Assembly (NCBI RefSeq): GCF_021789315.1
Contig: NZ_CP084561.1
Location: 2,108,001-2,172,000, forward strand
Source of the DNA: Arthrobacter sp. FW305-BF8
GTDB lineage: Bacteria > Actinomycetota > Actinomycetes > Actinomycetales > Micrococcaceae
Reading direction: 5' to 3'
DNA: 64,000 bases
Made by a program: the position numbers and the translations under genes. The notes beneath the pieces were generated by a model. The model ran no database searches and was not told the origin of the DNA. It saw only the letters and a program-made list of their open reading frames with translations. Numbering within the stretch: position 1 is the first letter of the stretch; each line of letters begins with the position of its first letter. Below, in pieces: positions 1 through 8,477 of the stretch.

Positions 1-1287
1 ATGGGAGGCATGGATTCCGCGCAGGCTGCTTTGACTATCCCAGCTACTACCCAGGGCAACGCGATGACCCTGAGAGCGAAGTGGACCCTCGGGGGAGTCA
101 TTGCGGGCGGCACCGCCGCTGCCCTGCTTGGCGCAGGATCATCTGCCCTGGCGCTCTACTTCGCCCGCCGCGTCCTGACCCCCACCCGCGTCCGGGCGGC
201 GGACCAGGAAGTCCTGGCGGTCATCCGGGAGGGCAGGGAACTGCAGGTCATCCTCGCGGCCACGCCGGAGACAACCCATGACGGAACGTACAGCCTCTTC
301 TTCGACGCCGGTGCCGGGCATGCCCGCATCGGCAGGATCCTGTCCTATTCCCCCACCGAGCGCACCGTGCTGCGCGAGGTGGAGGCGGTCTATAGCGGCA
401 ACCTGGAAACTGCAGGGCGCGCCTGGTGGGGAGGTGCCACATACCAGCATCCCTCCGACGTCGGCCTGGCGTCCGAAGACGTCGACATTGAGGTTGAGGG
501 CGGAAGCGCCCCGGGCTGGCTGATCCCGGGTGATGCCGGCGCCGAAACCTGGGCCGTCATGGTCCATGGGCGCGGGGCAACCCGGCAGGAGTGCCTCCGT
601 GGAGCGCGGGTGGTCCACGAACTCGGCCTGCCCAATCTCCTGGTTTCCTACCGGAACGACGGCCTGGCGCCGGCGGCCTTCGATGGCCGGTACGGGCTGG
701 GTTCCACGGAGTGGCGGGACATCGACGCCGCCATCGCCTTCGCCCTTGCCCGCGGTGCCCGGGACGTGGTGCTTTTCGGCTGGTCCATGGGCGGGGCCAT
801 CTGCCTGCAGACGGCGGACCTCTCGGAGCACCGGCATGTCATCCGGGCCATGGTGCTGGATGCGCCGGTCATCGACTGGGTCAACGTGCTGGCCCACCAC
901 GCGGAGCTGAACCGGATCCCGTCGGCCGTTGGCCGGTACGGCCAGCTGATGATGGGGCACAAGGTGGGCCGGAGGCTCACCGGGCTCGCTGCGCCCGTGG
1001 ACCTGAAATCAATGGACTGGGTGTCGCGTGCCGTTGAACTCAGGACGCCGACGCTCATCATCCACAGCGTGGACGACGAGTACGTTCCCTACCAGCCCTC
1101 GGCCCTGCTCGCGGAAAAGAACCCGGAAATGGTCACATTCGAGCCGTTCGAGGGGGCGCGGCATGCCAAGGAGTGGAATGCCGATCCGGTCCGCTGGGAA
1201 GGATTGGTCCGGGCGTGGCTGCGGCAGCAACTGGCGCCCCGCCGCAATCCCGGCCAGCCGGAACCGGTTCAGCCTGATGCCGTTTAA
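1..1287 (+). CDS. Membrane-anchored alpha/beta hydrolase
   Basis: Serine hydrolase of the alpha/beta-hydrolase fold. The nucleophile elbow GWSMGGA is visible near residue 260, an acid lies in a segment reading IIHSVDDEYVP, and a late His sits in GARHAKEW, so the catalytic triad looks complete. An oxyanion-type VMVHGRG stretch precedes the elbow. A hydrophobic segment near residues 30-52 suggests one N-terminal membrane helix. The frame is open from base 1. Two further in-frame ATGs occur at 10 and 64, and the one at 64, just before the hydrophobic helix and after an AGGG, is a credible true start. The substrate cannot be deduced. The stop is shared tail-to-tail with the convergent ybaK-like gene. 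Confidence 0.8.
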   Translation: MGGMDSAQAALTIPATTQGNAMTLRAKWTLGGVIAGGTAAALLGAGSSALALYFARRVLTPTRVRAADQEVLAVIREGRELQVILAATPETTHDGTYSLFFDAGAGHARIGRILSYSPTERTVLREVEAVYSGNLETAGRAWWGGATYQHPSDVGLASEDVDIEVEGGSAPGWLIPGDAGAETWAVMVHGRGATRQECLRGARVVHELGLPNLLVSYRNDGLAPAAFDGRYGLGSTEWRDIDAAIAFALARGARDVVLFGWSMGGAICLQTADLSEHRHVIRAMVLDAPVIDWVNVLAHHAELNRIPSAVGRYGQLMMGHKVGRRLTGLAAPVDLKSMDWVSRAVELRTPTLIIHSVDDEYVPYQPSALLAEKNPEMVTFEPFEGARHAKEWNADPVRWEGLVRAWLRQQLAPRRNPGQPEPVQPDAV

Positions 1288-1787
1288 CGTGCCTGGGAGC
1301 CCGTTCCGATCGCGGCGGTGACGGCCTTGGTGAGGCGGACAAGCTCGCGGGGATCCAGTTCGATGTCCAGTCCGCGCCGGCCGCCGGACACCAGGATCGT
1401 GTCGAGGGTGAGGGCGGTTTCGTCGATGACCGTGGGGGAGGGCTGCCGCTGTCCGAGGGGCGAAATTCCGCCCAGCACGTAGCCGGTGCGCCGTTCAGCC
1501 GCGGCCGGGTCCGCCATGGCGGCCTTCTTGCTGCCCAGCGCCGCAGCTATCGCTTTGAGGTCCAGGTTTCCGCTGACAGGAACGACGCCGACCGCCAGTT
1601 TGCCGTCGACCTCCACCATGAGCGTCTTGAAGACCCTTGCCGGATCTATCCCCAGGACCTCGGCTGCCTCCATGCCGTAACTGGCCGCGGCCGGATCGTG
1701 GCTGTACGGGTGCAGGTTAAAGGAAACGCCTGCCGCAGCCAATACGGCTGTGGCAGGCGTTCCCTGTGACGTGTTCTTGCGCGCCAT
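1284..1787 (-). CDS. ybaK: YbaK/EbsC-type aminoacyl-tRNA deacylase
   Basis: Member of the YbaK/ProX editing family, which hydrolyses Cys-tRNA(Pro) mischarged by prolyl-tRNA synthetase. The 167 residues match the family length. Visible features are the conserved lysine in VFKTLMVEVDGK, the VVPVSGNLDLKAIA stretch and the C-terminal GGISPLGQRQ loop followed by ILVSGGRRGLDIEL. It lies 14 nt downstream of sufE on the same strand and is probably cotranscribed with it. The stop overlaps that of the convergent hydrolase by three bases. The family call is firm. The exact mischarged substrate is inferred from relatives. Confidence 0.88.
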   Translation of the reverse strand: MARKNTSQGTPATAVLAAAGVSFNLHPYSHDPAAASYGMEAAEVLGIDPARVFKTLMVEVDGKLAVGVVPVSGNLDLKAIAAALGSKKAAMADPAAAERRTGYVLGGISPLGQRQPSPTVIDETALTLDTILVSGGRRGLDIELDPRELVRLTKAVTAAIGTGSQAR

Positions 1788-1800
1788 CCGGGTCCGGTTC

Positions 1801-2259
1801 CTAGGCGTGGAGCCGGGCCGCGGCGGCCACCTTGCGCTTGATGCGCCCGAGCATCGCGGTCATGCCGCGCATGCGCAGCGGCGTGATGGCGCGGGTCAGG
1901 CCAAGCAGTTCGGGCATATCATCCGGAACAGCCAGGATCTCCTCGGCGGTCAGGCCGTCCAGTCCCTCATGCAGCACTCCGGCGAAACCACGGGTGGTGG
2001 GGGCCTCCGGCGGAGCCTTGAAGAACAGCCGGAAGGCGGGGGACCCGCCGTCGTTCTTTTCCGTCTCAATGGTGAGGAAAAGCGGCGACTGGCATTCCAC
2101 CACCTGCTCCAGGAGTTCGGGGTGGCTGTTCAGGCGTTCCGGAAGCTCCGGCAGGCCGCGGGAAAACTCCAGCAGGAGCTGCAGCCGCTCGGGCTCGCTC
2201 AGCGCCTGGAAGTCATCGACAATCTCCGCCAGGGCGGTGGGAAGTGCTTGAGTACTCAT
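1801..2259 (-). CDS. sufE: SufE-family cysteine desulfurase activator
   Basis: SufE accepts persulfide sulfur from SufS and stimulates Fe-S cluster assembly. The acceptor Cys is in VVECQSPLFL, followed by the family's LHEGLDGLTAEEILAVPDD helix region. The length of 152 residues is normal. Start is the ATG at 2259; a GTG immediately before it (2262) is possible and no ideal ribosome site separates them. Its neighbour upstream on the same strand is a two-domain rhodanese 51 nt away, so the pair forms a sulfur-handling unit. Confidence 0.88.
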   Translation of the reverse strand: MSTQALPTALAEIVDDFQALSEPERLQLLLEFSRGLPELPERLNSHPELLEQVVECQSPLFLTIETEKNDGGSPAFRLFFKAPPEAPTTRGFAGVLHEGLDGLTAEEILAVPDDMPELLGLTRAITPLRMRGMTAMLGRIKRKVAAAARLHA

Positions 2260-2310
2260 CACTTCCAGCTTACGCAGGTTGTCCCCGTCCGCCGCTTTTT
2301 TACGGACGAT

Positions 2311-3234
2311 TTACCGCGCGGCAACTGCCGGCACCGAGCCGCGTTCCGCGCCCTTGGCGATCGGCACGCGCACGGCGTTGCCCCATTCGGTCCAGGAGCC
2401 GTCGTAGTTGCGGACGGTTTCGAAGCCGAGGAGGAACTTCAGGGCAAACCAGGTGTGGCTGGAGCGTTCGCCAATGCGGCAGTAGGCCACGACGTCGTCG
2501 CCCTCGGCGAGTCCGGCCTCGCCAAGGTACAGCGCCTCAAGCTCGGCGCGGCTGCGGTAGGTGCCGTCCTCTGCTGCTGCCCGTGCCCACGGAATCGACG
2601 CCGCGGTGGGAATGTGGCCGCCGCGCAGCGCGCCTTCCTCGGGATAGGCGGGCATGTGGGTGCGCTGGCCCGTGTATTCCTCAGGGGAGCGGACATCGAT
2701 CAGCGGCTTGCCCAGGTGGGCCAGGACGTCTTCCTTGAAGGCGCGGATAGGAGCGTCGTTGCGCTCCACTACGGGGTAGTCGGCTACGGCCGGCGAGGGG
2801 ATGTCGGTGGTCAGCGCGCGGCCCTCGGCGATCCACTTGTCGCGGCCGCCGTCGAGCAGCCGGACGTCCTCGTGGCCGAACAGGCTGAAGACCCAGAGGG
2901 CGTAGGCTGCCCACCAGTTGGACTTGTCGCCGTAGATGACAACGGTGGCGTCACGGGAGATGCCCTTTGCGGCGGCGAGGGCGGCAAACGCCTTGCCTTC
3001 CACATAGTCACGGGTCACTTCGTCGTTCAGGTCGGTGTGCCAGTCGATCTTGACCGCGCCGGGAATGTGGCCGGTTTCGTAGAGCAGGACGTCTTCGTCG
3101 GACTCCACCACGACGAGCTTGCCGTCGTTAAGGGCGCCGGCGTCGATGGCCGCGGCCAGCCACTCGGTGGAAACGAGCCGCTCCGGGTGCGCGTAGGCGG
3201 CGAACTTCTCGTTCTGTTCAACGGGGTAGGACAT
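2311..3234 (-). CDS. sseA: Two-domain sulfurtransferase (rhodanese)
   Basis: Tandem rhodanese domains: an inactive N-terminal domain (about residues 20-145) and a catalytic C-terminal domain (about 165-295). The active-site loop AYCRIGERS carries the persulfide Cys. The CRIGER loop is the type usual in actinobacterial thiosulfate or 3-mercaptopyruvate sulfurtransferases. The ATG at 3234 is preceded by GAAAGG at the right distance. It heads the minus-strand unit sseA-sufE-ybaK. Whether thiosulfate or mercaptopyruvate is the donor cannot be told from the sequence. Confidence 0.87.
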   Translation of the reverse strand: MSYPVEQNEKFAAYAHPERLVSTEWLAAAIDAGALNDGKLVVVESDEDVLLYETGHIPGAVKIDWHTDLNDEVTRDYVEGKAFAALAAAKGISRDATVVIYGDKSNWWAAYALWVFSLFGHEDVRLLDGGRDKWIAEGRALTTDIPSPAVADYPVVERNDAPIRAFKEDVLAHLGKPLIDVRSPEEYTGQRTHMPAYPEEGALRGGHIPTAASIPWARAAAEDGTYRSRAELEALYLGEAGLAEGDDVVAYCRIGERSSHTWFALKFLLGFETVRNYDGSWTEWGNAVRVPIAKGAERGSVPAVAAR

Positions 3235-3454
3235 GCGTATGGCCTTTCACTGAAACGGTCAGGTCAGACCGCCGGGGGACGGCGGGTCACTGCTCCAACA
3301 CTAGCCATGGGCAGGTACGAATGCCGCTGTGTGTTAACAGGACGAAATGTGTGTGCTTGCTCACGGCATCGCCGGTAGCAAGGCGTTGCCCGCGGGGTGG
3401 ACGGCCAATGCCGGTATTCTTGCTGGGGACAAATCACCAGCAGAATGGACCACC

Positions 3455-4492
3455 TTGGTACAGATCGAAAAGCTCGCCACCCGGACGCCGGCGGTGTCGG
3501 TGGATGAGCTCCTCAAAGGTTTCTACCCATCGCCCAGGTTCGGGCAGGTGTCCTTTGCAAGTTACCGGCCCGATCCGAAGCAGCCGAGCCAGGCGGCAGC
3601 AGTGAACGCGCTGCAGGCATTTGCCGGAGGCGTCGGCGCCGGGGACGGCGGGGGACTGTTCAAGAAGCTCTTTGGCAAGAAGGACACGACCCGTGCCGGC
3701 ATCTACCTCGACGGCGGCTTCGGCGTCGGGAAAACCCACCTGCTGGCATCACTCTGGCACGCTGCCCCCGGGCCCAAGGCCTTCGGTACCTTCGTGGAGT
3801 ACACCAATCTGGTGGGTGCCCTGTCCTTCCGGAAGACCGTCGACGCACTGAGCTCTTACAAGCTCGTCTGCATTGACGAGTTTGAACTGGACGATCCGGG
3901 CGACACCGTCCTGATGTCCCGCCTCATGCGGGAACTGGCCGACGCCGGCGTGAAGCTCGCGGCCACCTCCAACACCCTGCCGGGCTCGCTGGGCGACGGC
4001 CGCTTTGCTGCCGTTGATTTCCAGCGTGAGATCCAGGTCCTGGCGGACCAGTTCGACGTCATCAGGATCGACGGCGAGGACTTCCGCCACCGCGGCCTGC
4101 CGGCCGCGCCGGCACCGCTGCGGAACAGCGAACTTCACTCCCACATGAAGGCGGAGTTCGACGGCAAGACTGTAGCCGAGGATGACTTCGGCACCCTGAT
4201 CTCACACCTCGCGGGTGTCCATCCGAGCCGCTACCGCAAGCTGCTTGACGGGGTGGACGGCGTCGTCTGGCGGGACGTGGAAACCATCACCGAACAGGCA
4301 GTGGCGCTGAGGTTTGTGGTGCTCGCCGACCGCCTTTACGACAAGGACGTTCCGATCCTTGCCAGCGGCGTGCCGTTCGACAAGCTGTTCACCGAAGAAA
4401 TGATGAACGGTGGCTATATGAAGAAGTACTTCCGGGCGGTCTCGCGGCTTACGGCGCTGGCCCGGGAGGGCCAGAACCACGAGCCTTCGTAG
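3455..4492 (+). CDS. zapE: ZapE/AFG1-like ATPase
   Basis: P-loop AAA-type ATPase related to ZapE (Z-ring destabiliser) and mitochondrial AFG1. The Walker A is in GGFGVGKTHLL and the Walker B in KLVCIDEFELDDPGD, followed by sensor-like AATSNTLP. The frame is open from 3347, but the conserved protein starts around VQIEKLA. The TTG at 3455 is therefore my preferred start, giving 345 residues. The upstream extension has no family-like content and no clear ribosome site. The gene is divergent from sseA and ends at a strong hairpin. Confidence 0.85.
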   Translation: MVQIEKLATRTPAVSVDELLKGFYPSPRFGQVSFASYRPDPKQPSQAAAVNALQAFAGGVGAGDGGGLFKKLFGKKDTTRAGIYLDGGFGVGKTHLLASLWHAAPGPKAFGTFVEYTNLVGALSFRKTVDALSSYKLVCIDEFELDDPGDTVLMSRLMRELADAGVKLAATSNTLPGSLGDGRFAAVDFQREIQVLADQFDVIRIDGEDFRHRGLPAAPAPLRNSELHSHMKAEFDGKTVAEDDFGTLISHLAGVHPSRYRKLLDGVDGVVWRDVETITEQAVALRFVVLADRLYDKDVPILASGVPFDKLFTEEMMNGGYMKKYFRAVSRLTALAREGQNHEPS

Positions 4493-4548
4493 AAACGGGC
4501 TCTGCTAGACGGGCAGGGTTGGACAGGCAGGTCTTCTTTCGGGAACGC

Positions 4549-4591
4549 GAAAGGTGCCGGCGCCGCCTCTCGGCGGGACCGGCACCTTTTT
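4549..4591. terminator. Hairpin terminator between convergent genes
   Basis: An 11-base stem, AAAGGTGCCGG pairing with CCGGCACCTTT, with a short loop and a T run. It lies between zapE (plus) and the small antitoxin-like gene (minus) and can serve both. Confidence 0.8.
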
Positions 4592-4623
4592 GACGTTTAG
4601 GGGCGAAGCCCGGTAAGTCCTGG

Positions 4624-4860
4624 CTACGGAGCCTTCTCAGCCGGCGGCACGTTGTCCGCCGGTCCCTGGGTAGGCCTCTCATTGGCTTTGTCAACGAGAG
4701 TGGAAGCGCCAGTCTGGACCTTATCTACCTGGCTGGTGTATTTGCCGCCCGTCTTGGAGTCGACAAAATCACCTGCTTTGGTGATGCCGTCCTTGATGGA
4801 CTGCTCGTTGCCGCGGATCAGACCCTGAGCTTTGCCCTTTAGATCGTCAAGTAAACCCAC
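4624..4860 (-). CDS. Rv0909/MT0933-like antitoxin-family protein
   Basis: A 78-residue, Lys/Asp-rich helical protein beginning GLLDDLKGKAQGL and containing SIKDGITKAGDFVDSKTGGKY. This is the pattern of the small actinobacterial family annotated as MT0933-like antitoxins. No toxin gene is adjacent, so a toxin-antitoxin role is doubtful and it may be a stress-related small protein. The start is decided by the ribosome site: AAGGGAGG ends right before a GTG at 4866, too close to use, and lies 6 nt before the GTG at 4860. The C-terminal 20 residues are Pro/Ala-rich and look disordered. Confidence 0.7.
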   Translation of the reverse strand: MGLLDDLKGKAQGLIRGNEQSIKDGITKAGDFVDSKTGGKYTSQVDKVQTGASTLVDKANERPTQGPADNVPPAEKAP

Positions 4861-4906
4861 GAGCACCTCCCTTCAATCGCGGAGCCAGTTCGCTCCTCCG
4901 CATTCG

Positions 4907-4935
4907 ATCCTAGCGTCGAAGGCCGTGCCTGCCAA
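4907..4935 (-). promoter_or_regulatory. Sigma-70-type promoter of the antitoxin-like gene
   Basis: Reading the minus strand: TTGGCA, a 17-base spacer, then TAGGAT, ending about 40 bases upstream of the AAGGGAGG ribosome site. Spacing and both hexamers fit the housekeeping consensus. Not tested. Confidence 0.55.
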
Positions 4936-4941
4936 GGAGTT

Positions 4942-4960
4942 CTTGACAAAAGTTGTCAAG
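4942..4960. promoter_or_regulatory. Inverted repeat, operator-like
   Basis: CTTGACAA, 3-base spacer, TTGTCAAG: a perfect 8-base dyad just upstream of the minus-strand promoter at 4907-4935. It could be a repressor site or a chance overlap of two TTGACA hexamers. Confidence 0.45.
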
Positions 4961-4975
4961 CAGTATGAGGGCAAG

Positions 4976-5000
4976 AAAAAAGCAGCTCCGGAGAGCTGCT
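4976..5000 (-). terminator. Terminator of the minus-strand tRNA array
   Basis: On the minus strand AGCAGCTC-TCCG-GAGCTGCT is followed by a run of T. It lies 9 bases beyond the 3' end of the last tRNA and fits an intrinsic terminator for the five-gene tRNA unit. Confidence 0.8.
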
Positions 5001-5008
5001 CTGTTTCG

Positions 5009-5080
5009 TGGGCGATACTGGGATCGAACCAGTGACCTCTTCCGTGTCAGGGAAGCGCGCTACCGCTGCGCCAATCGCCC
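5009..5080 (-). tRNA. tRNA-Val (anticodon GAC)
   Basis: A 72-base cloverleaf: acceptor GGGCGAT/ATCGCCC, D-arm with GCGCAGCGG, anticodon loop CTGACAC reading GAC, T-loop GGTTCGATCC, discriminator A. The CCA is not encoded. It is identical in sequence to the copy at 5266-5337. Confidence 0.95.
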
Positions 5081-5132
5081 GGAGCCGGTACAACCGGCGG
5101 TATTCCTGGGTTCGGATCCTGAGGATCAAGAG

Positions 5133-5205
<73 letters not shown>

Positions 5206-5265
5206 ATTTTTGAAGTTCAGCCAAATGGCCGAGCGTTCAACTACAAGCAAGTTTCCTTGCTCTGG

Positions 5266-5337
5266 TGGGCGATACTGGGATCGAACCAGTGACCTCTTCC
5301 GTGTCAGGGAAGCGCGCTACCGCTGCGCCAATCGCCC
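5266..5337 (-). tRNA. tRNA-Val (anticodon GAC), second copy
   Basis: Same 72-base sequence as 5009-5080. The two copies alternate with the tRNA-Gly copies, implying an old segmental duplication of a Gly-Val pair. Confidence 0.95.
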
Positions 5338-5374
5338 ATTGCATCCGGAATACCGGAAACCATGGTTTTCACCG

Positions 5375-5445
5375 AGGTGGGTACGGGATTCGAACCCGTG
5401 TATACGGCTTTGCAGGCCGCTGCCTCGCCTCTCGGCCAACCCACC
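5375..5445 (-). tRNA. tRNA-Cys (anticodon GCA)
   Basis: A 71-base cloverleaf: acceptor GGTGGGT/ACCCACC, anticodon loop CTGCAAA reading GCA, T-loop GGTTCGAATC, discriminator T. The CCA is not encoded. It is third of five in the minus-strand array. Confidence 0.95.
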
Positions 5446-5505
5446 GTGTAAGCGTCGATTCCTGGAAGCAACTTCCGGGAACTAGTGCCGTGACAGTGTC
5501 CTGCG

Positions 5506-5578
<73 letters not shown>

Positions 5579-5639
5579 ATTTCGGAGCCGTGATTCCTTG
5601 CCGTATTCGGCAGTTCGTCGCGTTCCAACGAGTAAGAAC

Positions 5640-5667
5640 TCTATAGGAGGTTCCGGGAAACTCCAAA
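5640..5667 (-). promoter_or_regulatory. Probable promoter of the tRNA array
   Basis: Minus strand: TTTGGA, 16-base spacer, TATAGA, about 60 bases upstream of the first tRNA-Gly. The rest of the 308-base gap between the array and tRNA-Val(CAC), 5579-5886, shows no gene. Confidence 0.5.
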
Positions 5668-5886
5668 TCGGGGACCGGCGGCATGGCCGGGCAAGCCCTA
5701 CTTCCTTGAATTCTAGGGAAATTCTTGAATTACAGGGGTGTAGTTTCTGCTGCCTGGACTGGCTGGTTCCGTCATGAGCGCCGGCCTTGGGCGCTCCTTG
5801 TTCGCCGTGCTCTACTGACCCTTTTCAGGGGTAAACAGGCCGATTTCCTTTAACCCGCGATCGTCCGCTAGCATTCAAATGCATCG

Positions 5887-5958
5887 GGGCGATTGGCGCA
5901 GTGGTAGCGCGCTTCGTTCACACCGAAGAGGTCACTGGTTCGAACCCAGTATCGCCCA
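5887..5958 (+). tRNA. tRNA-Val (anticodon CAC)
   Basis: A 72-base cloverleaf: acceptor GGGCGAT/ATCGCCC, anticodon stem CTTCG/CGAAG with loop TTCACAC reading CAC, T-loop GGTTCGAACC, discriminator A. The body is close to the tRNA-Val(GAC) genes on the other strand. No CCA is encoded. Confidence 0.95.
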
Positions 5959-6054
5959 CCGATGGAAAGTCCGTTCAGCCCAGGAGATAGAACTGGGAGG
6001 GGCGGGCTTTTCTGTTTCCGCATCAATGTCTGACCCCCGTGAAAGAGTCTCACC

Positions 6055-6900
6055 ATGACCGCTCCACTCCTCGCCCACGCCACGGAATATGGCCGCATGT
6101 ACGCCCGCTCCACCACGGAGCAGTTCACGGTGCCCTCCATAACCACCGTCATCGGACAGCAGCCCCACGGACTGGACGGCTGGTTCGGCTACATGGGTGC
6201 CAGCAGCCTGGCCAAGGATCCCTCGCTGCCGGAGATCCTGGGGAGCCCCGCAAGGGTGCGGCAGGCGGTGAACCGTGCGGCGAAGGCCGCCGAAACGTAC
6301 CGGGACGAGGCCGCGCAGCGCGGCGACCGGGTGCACAACTACTGCGAGCAGGTGGCGCTGCGCGCCCTCGGCAGGCCGCACCTGATGAAGGAAGCCCGAG
6401 ACGCGCTGGCCTCCAATGGTGAGGAAGCCTATGCCGCTCGCTTCGATGAATGGTGGGAGTTGTTCCGGGTGGAGCCGATCGCCCCGGAGATCACTGTGTG
6501 GAACAAGACGGTGGGATATGCAGGAACACTGGACCTCGTCGCCAGGATCAACGGACGGACCTGCCTCATCGACTACAAGACCAAAGGCACAACGCGTGAC
6601 GGGCAGGTCAAGCCCTTGGACGACAAGGTGGTCATGCAGCTTGTTGCCGGCATGAAGGCGGAGGAAAGCCTGGTGGATCCCGTGGCAGGGGAGTGGGAAC
6701 CGTGGCAGCACGGCGATAACCCCGTCCTGCTCGCCGTCGCCATCGGTGAAACCGAGGTGCGGCCCGTCCGCGCAAATCCGGAGGTCCTGAAGCACCACTG
6801 GTGGAAGTTCTGTGCCCTGCGGCGGGTGTGGGAAATGTCCGCGGACACCGTCAGCGCCGGACCCGCCCTGCTGCCGCTGGCACCGCCGGTGTTTTCCTGA
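6055..6900 (+). CDS. PD-(D/E)XK nuclease-like protein of unknown role
   Basis: A 281-residue protein. The central region carries VGYAGTLDLVARI followed by TCLIDYKTKG, i.e. an Asp then Asp-x-Lys with the spacing of the PD-(D/E)XK nuclease fold (Cas4/RecB and phage exonuclease type). A Glu upstream and Gln-Leu in VVMQLVAGM resemble the following QxxxY-like helix region. It lies alone between a tRNA-Val and def, 57 nt before def. I infer a nucleic-acid processing enzyme. No substrate can be named, and the gene may be an old phage exonuclease domesticated in this group. Confidence 0.6.
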   Translation: MTAPLLAHATEYGRMYARSTTEQFTVPSITTVIGQQPHGLDGWFGYMGASSLAKDPSLPEILGSPARVRQAVNRAAKAAETYRDEAAQRGDRVHNYCEQVALRALGRPHLMKEARDALASNGEEAYAARFDEWWELFRVEPIAPEITVWNKTVGYAGTLDLVARINGRTCLIDYKTKGTTRDGQVKPLDDKVVMQLVAGMKAEESLVDPVAGEWEPWQHGDNPVLLAVAIGETEVRPVRANPEVLKHHWWKFCALRRVWEMSADTVSAGPALLPLAPPVFS

Positions 6901-6957
6901 CAGCCACTAAACTGGACTGGATCCGTTTACCCGTTCACCGTGAGGAAATGACTGCAC

Positions 6958-7560
6958 ATGGCAATTCTGAATATCCGTATCATCGGCGATCCCGTGCTTC
7001 GCACGGTTGCCGACCCTGTCACGGATTTCGGGCCGGAGCTGGCCAGGCTCGTTGCCGACATGACCGAAACGATGGAGGACGTGGAGGGTGCAGGCCTTGC
7101 CGCGCCACAGATCGGCGTCAGCCTCAGGGTCTTCACCTACCGGATCGGCGGCGTTGAAGGCCACGTCATCAACCCGGTGCTGGAAAACAGCGAGGATTTC
7201 CAGGCGGACGAGGTGGAGGGGTGCCTCTCCATCCCCGGCCTGGGCTTCCCGGTCCGCCGCTACCGCAGCACCCGCGTAACCGGCGTCGACATCAACGGCA
7301 ACCCCATCTCAGTGGAGGCGGAGGGAATGCTGGCCCGCTGCTTCCAGCACGAAACCGACCACCTGGACGGCATCCTCTTCACTGACCGGCTCGAAGGCGA
7401 GGACCGCAAGGCCGCCCTGCGCTCCATCCGCAACGCCAACTACGACTCCATCACCGAAAAGACCACAGCCAAACGCGCCAAGACCGTCGGTTCCAGTTTC
7501 GGCGGCGGCAGCTTCGGGGCGGCAGCGTCCGGATCCGGAAGCTTCGGCGCTGCCGGATGA
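6958..7560 (+). CDS. def: Peptide deformylase
   Basis: Removes the N-terminal formyl group from nascent proteins. All three motifs are present: GAGLAAPQIG (about residues 44-53), EGCLS with the metal ligand Cys89, and QHETDH with His131, Glu132 and His135. Residues beyond about 175 form a Gly/Ser/Ala/Phe-rich tail absent from typical enzymes. The stop overlaps the fmt start (ATGA), coupling the formylation and deformylation enzymes. Confidence 0.95.
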   Translation: MAILNIRIIGDPVLRTVADPVTDFGPELARLVADMTETMEDVEGAGLAAPQIGVSLRVFTYRIGGVEGHVINPVLENSEDFQADEVEGCLSIPGLGFPVRRYRSTRVTGVDINGNPISVEAEGMLARCFQHETDHLDGILFTDRLEGEDRKAALRSIRNANYDSITEKTTAKRAKTVGSSFGGGSFGAAASGSGSFGAAG

Positions 7561-8477
7561 GGGTCCTCTTCGCCGGAACACCGTCCGTAGCTGTCCCCTC
7601 GCTGGATGCACTGGTGGCCGCCGGCTTCGAAATCGTCGCGGTGCTGACCCGGCCGGACGCGCCAGTGGGACGCAAGCGTGTGCTCACGCCGTCGCCCGTT
7701 GCTGCCCGGGCGGCCGAGCTCGGCATCGACGTCATCCATGCGTCGCGGGTGGACGCTGCCGTCACCGAACGGATCGCTGAAGCCCGTCCCGACGTTGCGG
7801 CGATCGTCGCCTACGGCGGGCTTGTGCCCCGGGCGGCCCTGGACATTCCGCAGCATGGCTGGATCAACCTGCACTTCTCACTGCTGCCGGCCTGGCGCGG
7901 AGCGGCTCCCGTGCAGCGGGCCGTCATCGCAGGCGACGACATCACCGGTGCCGTGACGTTCCAGCTCGAGGAGGGGCTCGACACCGGCCCTGTCATCGGC
8001 ACGCTGACCGAGGCGGTCGGTCCGGAGGACACCTCCGGGGCGTTGCTTGAACGGCTGTCCCACAGCGGCGCCGTCCTGCTCGCCCAGACGCTGTCCGCCG
8101 TCGGGTCCGGTGCGGCGTCTCCCCGTCCCCAGCAGGGCGAAGTGACCCTCGCGCCCAAGCTTGCCCTCGACGACGGCCGCATCGAATGGTCGGAGCCGGC
8201 CCTGTCCGTGGGCCGCCGCGCCCGCGGCGTGACGCCCGAACCGGGAGCCTGGACCACCCTTGATGGCCAGCGGCTGAAGCTTGAGCCAGTGCGGCTCCGG
8301 CCCGACGTCACGGATGTTCGGCCGGGACAACTGGCTTTGGCCGGCAAGAGCGTGCTGGTGGGCACGGGTTCGCATGCTGTCGAACTCACCAAGGTGCAGC
8401 CTGCCGGCAAGAAAATGATGGCCGCAGCCGACTGGGCACGCGGCCAGGCCTCCCTCGAAAGCGTGGTATTCCAATGA
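7557..8477 (+). CDS. fmt: Methionyl-tRNA formyltransferase
   Basis: Formylates initiator Met-tRNA with 10-formyl-tetrahydrofolate. The N-terminal domain holds NLHFSLLPAWRGAAP and TGAVTFQLEEGLDTGP, the family signatures with catalytic Asn, His and Asp. The C-terminal OB-like domain covers about residues 205-300. The length of 306 is normal. The start overlaps the def stop by 4 bases and the stop overlaps the rsmB start by 4. Confidence 0.95.
   Translation: MRVLFAGTPSVAVPSLDALVAAGFEIVAVLTRPDAPVGRKRVLTPSPVAARAAELGIDVIHASRVDAAVTERIAEARPDVAAIVAYGGLVPRAALDIPQHGWINLHFSLLPAWRGAAPVQRAVIAGDDITGAVTFQLEEGLDTGPVIGTLTEAVGPEDTSGALLERLSHSGAVLLAQTLSAVGSGAASPRPQQGEVTLAPKLALDDGRIEWSEPALSVGRRARGVTPEPGAWTTLDGQRLKLEPVRLRPDVTDVRPGQLALAGKSVLVGTGSHAVELTKVQPAGKKMMAAADWARGQASLESVVFQ

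Noticed and set aside
1750..3378. A 542-codon plus-strand frame over sufE and sseA
   Set aside because: It mirrors two recognisable minus-strand genes and has no family content of its own.
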